A DNA stretch of 64,000 nucleotides from Alteromonas sp. RKMC-009. GTDB taxonomy: Bacteria > Pseudomonadota > Gammaproteobacteria > Enterobacterales > Alteromonadaceae. Positions 56,823 to 64,000 of the stretch are shown one piece after another; the first letter of the stretch is position 1, and each line of letters begins with the position of its first letter. The stretch is taken from contig NZ_CP031010.1 of assembly GCF_003584565.2 (NCBI RefSeq), positions 2,666,001 to 2,730,000 on the forward strand, written 5' to 3'. The notes beneath the pieces were generated by a model. The model made no database searches. It had not been told where the DNA came from and was given only the letters and a program-made list of their open reading frames with translations. Position numbers and translations under genes: made by a program.

Positions 56823-57998
56823 TCAGCACATTTCAACGGCAAGGGCTACACCTTCGCCACCACCGATACATAAAGAAGCAATACCTTTCTTCGCTCCTTT
56901 GTTAGCCAGTGCGTGGATAAGCGTCACCAGAATACGAGCACCGGATGCACCAATAGGGTGACCTAACGCACAGGCACCACCATTAATATTCACCTTCTCT
57001 GCATCCAGACCCAGCTTTTGAATGGCCAGCATGGTTACCATGGCAAACGCTTCATTGATTTCCCAAAGATCGACGTCTTCTTTAGACCACCCGGCCTTAT
57101 CGAGCACTTTTTCCATTGCACCTACAGGAGCAACAGTGAAGTTTTCCGGTTCAATGGCATCGGTAGCGTGCGCCACCACTTTAGCCAGTGGCGTCAGGCC
57201 AAGTGACGCTGCTTTCGATTCAGACATCACCAGCAGGGCTGCAGCACCATCGGAAATTGAGCTGGAGTTTGCCGCTGTTACCGTACCGTCCTTTTTGAAT
57301 GCAGGACGTAATGACGGAATCTTATCAGGACGGGCTGAACCCGGTCCTTCGTCAGTATCAACCACCACATCGCCCTTACGGGTAGAAATGGTAATAGCAG
57401 AAATTTCATTGGCAAACGCACCGGTGTTGATAGCTTCGTTCGCACGGGAAAGTGAAGTTAACGCGTATTCATCCATCTGACCACGGGTCAGTCCTTCACT
57501 GTCAGCGGTATCCTGCGCAAAGCACCCCATGGCTTTACCATCATAGGCATTCTCAAGTCCGTCCAGCATCATATGATCAAGTACCTGACCATGACCCATA
57601 CGGTAACCTGTGCGAGCTTTTGGCAACAAATACGGTGCATTACTCATACTTTCCATGCCACCCGCTACGACGACTTCTGCGCTGCCTGCTTTGATCAGAT
57701 CGTGGGCCAGCATCACGGCTTTGAGTCCGGATCCGCACACTTTATTGAGGGTAATTGCACCGGCAGATAAAGGCAGGCCTGCTTTCAATGCAGCTTGTCT
57801 GGCCGGCGCCTGACCCAGACCGGCAGGTAATACACAGCCCATAATGACTTCATCAATCTGACTTACATCCACATCAGTACAAATTGACTTAATCGCTTCA
57901 GCACCCAGCTCCGTCGATGGCACAGAAGACAAACTGCCATTGAATCCACCCATAGGGGTACGTTTTGCTGCCACAATTACTACCGCTTCATTGCTCAT
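56823..57998 (-). CDS. acetyl-CoA C-acyltransferase (acetoacetyl-CoA thiolase type)
   Basis: A biosynthetic/degradative thiolase of 391 residues that interconverts acetoacetyl-CoA and two acetyl-CoA. The acyl-accepting cysteine is at residue 88 in LNKVCGSGLKAV; the catalytic His and second Cys are in CALGHPIGASGARI and SLCIGGGEGVA near the C-terminus. It starts at an ATG and is divergent from liuR, with LiuR-like palindromes in the shared 239-bp gap. Acetoacetate is an end product of leucine breakdown, so coordinate control with the liu operon is reasonable. Confidence 0.93.
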   Translation of the reverse strand: MSNEAVVIVAAKRTPMGGFNGSLSSVPSTELGAEAIKSICTDVDVSQIDEVIMGCVLPAGLGQAPARQAALKAGLPLSAGAITLNKVCGSGLKAVMLAHDLIKAGSAEVVVAGGMESMSNAPYLLPKARTGYRMGHGQVLDHMMLDGLENAYDGKAMGCFAQDTADSEGLTRGQMDEYALTSLSRANEAINTGAFANEISAITISTRKGDVVVDTDEGPGSARPDKIPSLRPAFKKDGTVTAANSSSISDGAAALLVMSESKAASLGLTPLAKVVAHATDAIEPENFTVAPVGAMEKVLDKAGWSKEDVDLWEINEAFAMVTMLAIQKLGLDAEKVNINGGACALGHPIGASGARILVTLIHALANKGAKKGIASLCIGGGEGVALAVEMC

Positions 57999-58119
57999 AG
58001 TTGTATTGCCTCACTTATTTTAGGAAGTTCAGGTACTGCACAAATTATATTCAGTACATCATATATCACCGGAAAACGTAACAGAAACTTTGCACTTATT
58101 GACGTTACATTTTTCTTAC

Positions 58120-58157
58120 TTTACCTTAACGTTAACTACAATTTACGTTAACGTAAA
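58120..58157. promoter_or_regulatory. tandem LiuR-like operator palindromes
   Basis: TTTACGTTAACGTAAA (58142-58157) is a perfect 16-base palindrome. A second copy, TTTACCTTAACGTTAA (58120-58135), matches it at 14 of 16 positions and starts 22 bp upstream, two helical turns away. A third, weaker half-match, TTGACGTTAC, begins at 58099, 21 bp further. The sequence agrees with my recollection of MerR-type LiuR sites reported for branched-chain amino-acid genes in proteobacteria. The location between the divergent thiolase gene and liuR fits autoregulation and joint control. Confidence 0.75.
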
Positions 58158-58237
58158 CCTGTATTAAGACAGTTTCTCAGTCGTCATGCCTGTTACGGGC
58201 CGGGCATACAGGTTAACGACACCGACAAGGCACAGTC

Positions 58238-58645
58238 ATGACAAACAGCAAAGAAGAGCAAACTTTTACCATCGGAGAACTGGCAAAGGAGTTTGATATA
58301 ACACCCAGATCCATCCGTTTCTATGAAGAACAAGGACTTATTACACCTTCAAGAACCGGGCAGAACCGCATCTACAATAACAAAGACAGGGTGAGGTTAA
58401 AGCTAATTTTACGTGGTAAGAGGTTGGGCTTCTCGCTGGCGGAAGTGAACAACCTTTTCGAACTTTACGACACAAATCCGGATTCAGCCATCCAGCTGGA
58501 AACGATGCTCAGCATGACGGAACAAAAGCGTGCGGTACTTCGTCAGCAACTCGAAGACATTCAGATGCTGATGGGTGAACTTGATGAAGTTGAAGCACGC
58601 TGCCGTGAAGAGCTGGCAGAATTAAAACGAGGACACGACAGATGA
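58238..58645 (+). CDS. liuR: MerR-family regulator LiuR of leucine/isovalerate catabolism
   Basis: A 135-residue MerR-type regulator. The N-terminal winged HTH is clear ([26 protein letters not shown], residues 9-34) and is followed by a dimerisation coiled coil (about 85-130). The cysteines expected for metal-sensing MerR proteins are not present in a metal-binding pattern. It is the first gene of the liuRABCD operon, overlapping liuA by four bases, and palindromic operators precede it. This context identifies it as LiuR, a regulator responding to pathway intermediates. Confidence 0.92.
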   Translation: MTNSKEEQTFTIGELAKEFDITPRSIRFYEEQGLITPSRTGQNRIYNNKDRVRLKLILRGKRLGFSLAEVNNLFELYDTNPDSAIQLETMLSMTEQKRAVLRQQLEDIQMLMGELDEVEARCREELAELKRGHDR

Positions 58646-59811
58646 TAACACCCTACCCCACATTGAATTTTGGTCTGGGCGAAGAAATCGACATGCTCAG
58701 AGAACATGTGCATCAGTTTGCTCAGCAGGAGATTGCACCGCTGGCGACAGAATCGGATGAAGTAAGCCGTTTTCCCAATCAGTTATGGACAAAATTTGGT
58801 GACATGGGGTTACTGGGTGTCACAGTAGATGAAAGCTTTGGCGGCGCCAACATGGGCTATCTTGCACACACTGTCGCTATGGAAGAAATCAGCCGCGCTT
58901 CAGCCGGAATTGGTTTAAGTTACGGGGCACACTCGAATTTATGCGTAAACCAGATTTTCCGTAACGGCTCCGGGGCACAGAAAGAAAAATACTTGCCGGC
59001 TCTGGTGAGCGGCGAGCGTATTGGTGCACTGGCGATGAGTGAGCCCGGTGCCGGTTCTGATGTGGTATCCATGAAGTTGAAAGCCGAAAAGCGTGGCGAC
59101 AAATACATCCTCAACGGCAATAAAATGTGGATCACAAATGGTCCTGATGCCCACACCTTTGTTATCTATGCAAAGACTGACACACAGGCTGGCCACAAGG
59201 GCATTACAGCGTTCATTGTTGAACGTGACTTCCCGGGATTCAGCCGTGCCCAAAAACTCGACAAGCTGGGTATGCGCTCTTCCGATACCTGTGAACTGGT
59301 GTTTGAAGACTGTGAAGTACCGGCAGAAAACCTGATGGGCAAAGAAGGCGAAGGCGTCCGTATTTTAATGAGCGGACTGGATTATGAGCGCCTTGTTCTG
59401 TCCGGTGGTCCGCTGGGTATTATGCAGGCTTGTATGGACATCGTCGTACCCTATATTCATGACCGGAAGCAGTTTGGTCAGTCAATCGGTGAATTCCAGC
59501 TTGTACAGGGCAAAATTGCCGACATGTACACACAGATGAACGCCGCGAGGGCCTACGTGTACACCGTTGCTAAATCCTGCGATCGCGGGGAAACCACACG
59601 AAAAGATGCTGCCGGCGCCATTTTGTACTCGGCGGAACTGGCTACCCGTATGGCGCTGGACGCCATCCAGTTGCTGGGTGGCAACGGCTATATCAATGAG
59701 TACCCTACGGGACGTTTACTCCGCGACGCGAAACTTTATGAGATTGGCGCAGGTACCTCTGAAATCCGCCGGATGCTCATCGGCCGCGAACTGTTCAAAG
59801 AATCTGAATAA
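58642..59811 (+). CDS. liuA: isovaleryl-CoA dehydrogenase
   Basis: An FAD-dependent acyl-CoA dehydrogenase of 389 residues that oxidises isovaleryl-CoA to 3-methylcrotonyl-CoA in leucine catabolism. The flavin-binding signatures [16 protein letters not shown] and [22 protein letters not shown] are present. The catalytic glutamate is in [15 protein letters not shown] (residue 249), the position typical of isovaleryl-CoA dehydrogenases rather than of the short- and medium-chain enzymes. It starts at an ATG overlapping liuR and lies directly before the carboxylase genes. Confidence 0.95.
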   Translation: MITPYPTLNFGLGEEIDMLREHVHQFAQQEIAPLATESDEVSRFPNQLWTKFGDMGLLGVTVDESFGGANMGYLAHTVAMEEISRASAGIGLSYGAHSNLCVNQIFRNGSGAQKEKYLPALVSGERIGALAMSEPGAGSDVVSMKLKAEKRGDKYILNGNKMWITNGPDAHTFVIYAKTDTQAGHKGITAFIVERDFPGFSRAQKLDKLGMRSSDTCELVFEDCEVPAENLMGKEGEGVRILMSGLDYERLVLSGGPLGIMQACMDIVVPYIHDRKQFGQSIGEFQLVQGKIADMYTQMNAARAYVYTVAKSCDRGETTRKDAAGAILYSAELATRMALDAIQLLGGNGYINEYPTGRLLRDAKLYEIGAGTSEIRRMLIGRELFKESE

Positions 59812-59824
59812 GTAAGGAGGGGTT

Positions 59825-61432
59825 ATGCCCGTTCTGCATACTACTGTAAATCCTGCATCGGCAGAATTTAAAGATAATGCCGCCTGTATGCGCCGGCTGA
59901 CAGACGATCTTAAAGCCAAAGTCGCTCAGATTTCTCAGGGCGGCGGCGAAAAAGCCGTGGAAAAACACCATGCCAGGGGGAAACTACTGGCCCGTGAACG
60001 TATAAACGTTCTTCTGGATGAAGGCTCTCCGTTTCTGGAAATCGGACAGTTTGCAGCCTGGGAGGTATACGACGATTACGTACCCTGCGCCGGCGTAGTC
60101 GCCGGGATCGGGCGCGTAGCCGGCCTGGAGTGCATGATTGTTGCTAATGATGCCACTGTGAAGGGCGGTACCTATTACCCGCTCACAGTCAAAAAACACT
60201 TACGGGCGCAAACCATCGCGGAAGAAAATCATTTGCCCTGTATTTATCTGGTAGATTCCGGTGGCGCTAACCTGCCCCGTCAGGATGAAGTATTTCCCGA
60301 CCGCGAACACTTTGGCCGGATCTTCTTTAATCAGGCCAATATGTCAGCGCAAAATATTCCGCAAATCGCCGTGGTAATGGGCTCCTGTACCGCCGGTGGT
60401 GCGTACGTACCGGCTATGGCCGATGAAAGTATTATTGTACGCGAACAGGGCACCATTTTTCTCGGCGGTCCTCCGCTGGTAAAAGCAGCAACCGGTGAAG
60501 TGGTCAGTGCTGAAGAACTGGGCGGTGGCGATGTGCATACCCGTACTTCAGGCGTTGCCGACCAGCTCGCTAATAACGATCATCATGCACTGGAGCTGGC
60601 ACGCAATGCTGTCGGTAGACTGAACCGGCAAAACCGGTATCAGGTGGCAGAACAACACTGGGAAGAGCCACGCTATCCGGCATCAGACATCTACGGCATC
60701 GTGCCGGAAGGCTCGCGGAAAACCTATGATGTCAGAGAGATAATAGCCAGGATCACAGACGGCTCTGAGTTTGATGAATTCAAACCCCTCTACGGCACAA
60801 CACTGGTTTGCGGCTTTGCCAGCATTTTCGGTATGGAAGTGGGTATTGTCGCCAATAATGGCATTCTGTTCGGCGAAAGTGCGCTGAAAGGCGCGCACTT
60901 TGTGCAGTTATGTGCAACACGCAAGACTCCGCTTATCTTCCTGCAGAACATCACCGGTTTCATGGTGGGTAAACAATACGAAGCTGGCGGCATTGCCAAA
61001 CACGGGGCGAAAATGGTCACCGCAGTAGCATGCGCCAAAGTGCCGAAAATCACTGTTCTCATTGGTGGCTCGTTCGGCGCCGGCAATTACGGCATGTGTG
61101 GACGCGCTTATGACCCGCGCTTTTTATTTATGTGGCCGAATGCCCGAATCTCAGTGATGGGCGGTGAACAGGCTGCAGGCGTACTGGCTCAGGTGAAACG
61201 TGACCAGAAAGAAAGTAATAACGAAAGCTGGACTGACGATGAAGAGCAGGCCTTTAAGCAACCGGTTATCGATACTTATGAAAAGCAGGGACACCCCTAC
61301 TATGCTTCCGCGCGCCTGTGGGATGACGGTGTGATTGACCCTGCCGATACCCGCAAAGTGTTGGGAATGAGTTTGAAAGTCGCCCTGAATAAACCCGTTG
61401 AAGAAACACGCTTCGGCGTGTTCCGCATGTAA
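59825..61432 (+). CDS. liuB: 3-methylcrotonyl-CoA carboxylase, beta (carboxyltransferase) subunit
   Basis: A 535-residue carboxyltransferase that moves the carboxyl group from biotin to 3-methylcrotonyl-CoA. Family features include the N-terminal [47 protein letters not shown], and the late [14 protein letters not shown] with [15 protein letters not shown] strong AGGAGG ribosome-binding site precedes the ATG, 13 bp after liuA. It pairs with the biotin carboxylase subunit encoded two genes downstream. Confidence 0.95.
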   Translation: MPVLHTTVNPASAEFKDNAACMRRLTDDLKAKVAQISQGGGEKAVEKHHARGKLLARERINVLLDEGSPFLEIGQFAAWEVYDDYVPCAGVVAGIGRVAGLECMIVANDATVKGGTYYPLTVKKHLRAQTIAEENHLPCIYLVDSGGANLPRQDEVFPDREHFGRIFFNQANMSAQNIPQIAVVMGSCTAGGAYVPAMADESIIVREQGTIFLGGPPLVKAATGEVVSAEELGGGDVHTRTSGVADQLANNDHHALELARNAVGRLNRQNRYQVAEQHWEEPRYPASDIYGIVPEGSRKTYDVREIIARITDGSEFDEFKPLYGTTLVCGFASIFGMEVGIVANNGILFGESALKGAHFVQLCATRKTPLIFLQNITGFMVGKQYEAGGIAKHGAKMVTAVACAKVPKITVLIGGSFGAGNYGMCGRAYDPRFLFMWPNARISVMGGEQAAGVLAQVKRDQKESNNESWTDDEEQAFKQPVIDTYEKQGHPYYASARLWDDGVIDPADTRKVLGMSLKVALNKPVEETRFGVFRM

Positions 61433-61444
61433 GGAGTCCGGATC

Positions 61445-62251
61445 ATGGAACCTGTAACCGATTTCGTGACGTACCATATTGATGAGCGCGGCGTTGCCAG
61501 CATTACACTGAACCGGCCGGAAAAGCACAATGCGTTTGATGACACCATTATTGCAGCGTTATCTCATTACTTAGACACCGCCGCTCAGGACAATCACCTT
61601 CGTGTTTTGATCCTGCGGGCTGAAGGTAAATCTTTCAGTGCCGGTGCAGATGCCGGCTGGATGAAAAAAATGGCTGGTTATTCTGTGGAGGAAAATCAGC
61701 AGGATGCTTTCGCCCTTGCCACTTTGCTCAACAAACTGAATACCCTGCCAAAACCGGTTATTGCCAGAGTTCAGGGTGCAGCCTTCGGTGGCGCAATAGG
61801 TCTGATTGCCTGTTGTGATATGGCCGTGGGTACCAAACTCAGCAAATTTTGCTTAAGTGAGGTCCGGATTGGTCTTATACCCGCCACCATCAGCCCTTAT
61901 GTCATTGAAGCGATGGGTGCCCGTGTGTGTCGCCGATATTTCCAGACCGCAGAAGTATTTTCAGCCCGCCGTGCCAGACGACTGGGCCTGCTCAGTGAAG
62001 TGGTCACCGAAGACGAACTGGATGACACGGTAGAAACTCTCGTTTCTCAATTGCTTAAAAATGGTCCCGTGGCCATGGCCAGAGCAAAAGCGCTGGTGCG
62101 CAATGTGGCATTCCGCCCGGTGGACGAAAACCTGATGCAGGAAACCAGTCAGGAAATCGCGGATATCCGCGTATCTGATGAAGGCCAGGAAGGGTTAACC
62201 GCTTTTTTGGAAAAGCGCCCGGCGCAGTGGCAGGAGAGCAGTAATGATTAA
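61445..62251 (+). CDS. liuC: methylglutaconyl-CoA hydratase (enoyl-CoA hydratase family)
   Basis: A 268-residue crotonase-fold enzyme expected to hydrate 3-methylglutaconyl-CoA to HMG-CoA. Oxyanion-hole motifs are visible in KSFSAGADAGWMKKM near residue 65 and RVQGAAFGGAIGLIACCD near 105. The glutamate-containing segment FCLSEVRIGLIPATISPYV follows. A GGAG site precedes the ATG. The position between the two methylcrotonyl-CoA carboxylase subunits supports this substrate over general enoyl-CoA hydratase activity. Confidence 0.92.
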   Translation: MEPVTDFVTYHIDERGVASITLNRPEKHNAFDDTIIAALSHYLDTAAQDNHLRVLILRAEGKSFSAGADAGWMKKMAGYSVEENQQDAFALATLLNKLNTLPKPVIARVQGAAFGGAIGLIACCDMAVGTKLSKFCLSEVRIGLIPATISPYVIEAMGARVCRRYFQTAEVFSARRARRLGLLSEVVTEDELDDTVETLVSQLLKNGPVAMARAKALVRNVAFRPVDENLMQETSQEIADIRVSDEGQEGLTAFLEKRPAQWQESSND

Positions 62252-64000
62252 TAAACTTCTGATTGCTAATCGCGGTGAAATTGCTTGCCGTGTTATCCGC
62301 TCGGCTAAGAAACTTGGCATAGCAACGGTGGCGGTTTATTCCTCTGCCGACGAAAACGCAATGCATGTTGCGATGGCTGATGAAGCGGTAAAAATAGGCG
62401 AAGCCCCGTCAAAAGACAGTTACCTTCGTGGTGATGTCATTATTGATACTGCACTGAAAACCGGTGCAGATGCCATCCATCCCGGTTACGGCTTTTTATC
62501 TGAAAACGCAGCATTTGCCGAAAGCTGCCGTGCCAACAATATTATTTTCGTTGGTCCGCCGCCTGAGGCCATCCGTGCGATGGGTTCAAAATCAGCGGCC
62601 AAATCCATTATGGAAAAAGCCGGTGTTCCGCTTGTCCCGGGCTATCACGGTGATGACCAGGCGGATGGAGTATTACTTCAGGCTGCCAGAGAAATGGGCT
62701 ATCCGGTATTATTGAAAGCCGCAGCCGGTGGTGGCGGTAAGGGCATGCGGCAGGTCTGGAAAGATGAAGAATTCACTGACGCTCTGAGTGCTGCCAGACG
62801 GGAGGCTATGGCCAGCTTCAGTGACGATATTATGCTGGTGGAAAAATACCTCACCCGCCCCCGTCACGTGGAGTTCCAGGTGTTTTGCGATCAGCACGGC
62901 AATGGTGTTTACCTGTTCGAGCGTGACTGTTCCTTACAGCGCCGTCATCAGAAAATCATTGAAGAAGCCCCCGCTCCCGGCATGACGGAAGCACTGCGCT
63001 CTCAGATGGGTGAAGCGGCACTGCAGGCAGCCAGAGCCATTGCTTATGAAGGTGCCGGCACAGTGGAGTTTCTCCTTGATGAAGATGACAGTTTTTATTT
63101 CATGGAGATGAACACCCGTTTGCAGGTTGAACACCCTGTGACGGAAATGATCACCGGTGAAGATCTGGTGGAATGGCAAATCAAGGTCGCACAAGGTGAA
63201 GTACTGCCGAAAAAACAGCAGGAACTTACGATAAACGGCCATGCTTTTGAAGCCCGTCTCTACGCTGAAGATCCGGATAACGGCTTTTTACCGGAAACCG
63301 GCATCCTCAAAGATCATACTCCGCCGCAATCCTCCCGTTATGTCAGGGTGGATACCGGTGTCCGGTGCGGTGATGAAGTCTCCGTGTTTTACGACCCGAT
63401 GATCGCAAAATTGATTGTGTGGGATGAAAACCGGGAACAGGCACTCAGACGCCTGGCGACAGCCTTACGGCAATATCATATTGCCGGAGTAACCACCAAT
63501 GTGGATTATCTGCACAGGCTGGCCACTCACCCGGAGTTTATCGCAGCCAATTTGACAACCACTTTCATCGACAAACACACTGCGTCGTTGCGGCAAAGCA
63601 AAAAAGTAAGTGACGAACAATTGGCAATGATGGCACTGATCTGCATATTGCCACGGGAAGAGACCACCGTTACATCTCCATGGGAAACACCCTCATCATG
63701 GCGGATGAACGGAATCTATCAGAAAACACTGCAACTGGCTATTGCCGGAACAGACAACTTCGCGGTGGACATCCGCTGGCCTGAACAGGAAAGCGACGAC
63801 TGGCTGATTACCATTGATGGCAACGCACTGCGTGCAAACGGTAAATGGCTGAAAGACACGTTACAGTTAAACATTAACGATCATTTACAAACCATACGCG
63901 TTTCTGAGGACGGAGAAACCCGCACGATTTTCACGCAACAAGGCTGCCTGACTTTTAACGAAATCAAACCGGATAAGGGCTCTGATGAAGGAAGCGGTAC
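62244..64000 (+). CDS. liuD: 3-methylcrotonyl-CoA carboxylase, alpha (biotin carboxylase) subunit, cut by window end
   Basis: 585 codons are visible from the ATG at 62244, which overlaps the liuC stop by eight bases. It begins MINKLLIANRGEIACRVIRSAKKLG, the biotin-carboxylase N-terminus, and has HPGYGFLSENAAFAE, the glycine-rich ATP lid KAAAGGGGKGMRQV, FMEMNTRLQVEHPVTEM and FYDPMIAKLIVWDENREQALRRL. The biotin carboxyl-carrier domain with its lysine motif would lie beyond the window. It works with LiuB as one heteromeric enzyme. Confidence 0.95.
   Translation, partial: MINKLLIANRGEIACRVIRSAKKLGIATVAVYSSADENAMHVAMADEAVKIGEAPSKDSYLRGDVIIDTALKTGADAIHPGYGFLSENAAFAESCRANNIIFVGPPPEAIRAMGSKSAAKSIMEKAGVPLVPGYHGDDQADGVLLQAAREMGYPVLLKAAAGGGGKGMRQVWKDEEFTDALSAARREAMASFSDDIMLVEKYLTRPRHVEFQVFCDQHGNGVYLFERDCSLQRRHQKIIEEAPAPGMTEALRSQMGEAALQAARAIAYEGAGTVEFLLDEDDSFYFMEMNTRLQVEHPVTEMITGEDLVEWQIKVAQGEVLPKKQQELTINGHAFEARLYAEDPDNGFLPETGILKDHTPPQSSRYVRVDTGVRCGDEVSVFYDPMIAKLIVWDENREQALRRLATALRQYHIAGVTTNVDYLHRLATHPEFIAANLTTTFIDKHTASLRQSKKVSDEQLAMMALICILPREETTVTSPWETPSSWRMNGIYQKTLQLAIAGTDNFAVDIRWPEQESDDWLITIDGNALRANGKWLKDTLQLNINDHLQTIRVSEDGETRTIFTQQGCLTFNEIKPDKGSDEGSG

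Overview
The window looks like chromosomal DNA of a marine gammaproteobacterium of the Alteromonadaceae (Alteromonas or Salinimonas type). The evidence is gene content and order: rluC-rne, yceD-rpmF-plsX-fabH-fabD-fabG, dnaQ/rnhA next to a TIGR03503-family gene, topA with a DUF2058 gene, a PEP-CTERM protein, and a LiuR-controlled leucine catabolic operon. Most of it is core genome. I see no prophage, CRISPR array, plasmid functions or defence island.

Layout. Positions 1-4010 (minus) hold the fatty-acid/phospholipid operon yceD-rpmF-plsX-fabH-fabD-fabG. Positions 4200-7041 hold a Maf pyrophosphatase, a HAD phosphatase, rluC and the divergent rluC/rne control region. Positions 7042-14536 hold rne, a small-molecule kinase-like gene, a DUF2058 gene and topA. 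Positions 14890-20442 hold astB, a large Ig-repeat lipoprotein gene and a DAACS symporter. Positions 20470-25851 hold lolE-lolD, four tRNA-Asp genes in tandem, a TIGR03503 gene, dnaQ and rnhA. Positions 25947-31940 are the least orderly part: an SDR gene, an esterase, a broken HlyD gene, a soluble CZB chemoreceptor followed in frame by a histidine-kinase H-box remnant, a collapsed insertion sequence, a GyrI-like gene and a quinone oxidoreductase. Positions 32074-37729 hold rlmI, a PilZ gene and hrpA. An intact IS150-group element (37748-39168) sits between hrpA and an AraC/degenerate-GGDEF pair. Positions 41300-46130 form a phytate-utilisation locus: a TonB-dependent receptor and a beta-propeller phytase behind a three-repeat Pho-box-like array. 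Positions 46155-52425 hold a CBS gene, a plant-type asparaginase, sbcB, a FapA/DUF342 gene and a periplasmic-sensor protein with a degenerate GGDEF domain. Positions 52678-56425 hold a PEP-CTERM protein and a secreted subtilase. Positions 56823-64000 hold a thiolase divergent from liuR-liuA-liuB-liuC-liuD (leucine to HMG-CoA), the last gene cut by the window end.

The most interesting non-coding signals are three 11-bp-phased PhoB-like repeats in front of the phytase/TonB operon, a stack of LiuR-like palindromes between the thiolase and liuR, the 17-bp terminal repeats of a dead insertion sequence at 29929-30424, and the histidine-kinase fragment that continues in frame past the stop of the chemoreceptor. 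I found no clearly novel multi-gene system. The best candidates for undescribed biology are the Pho-linked phytate locus with its neighbouring degenerate-GGDEF/AraC pair, and the chemoreceptor/kinase remnant.
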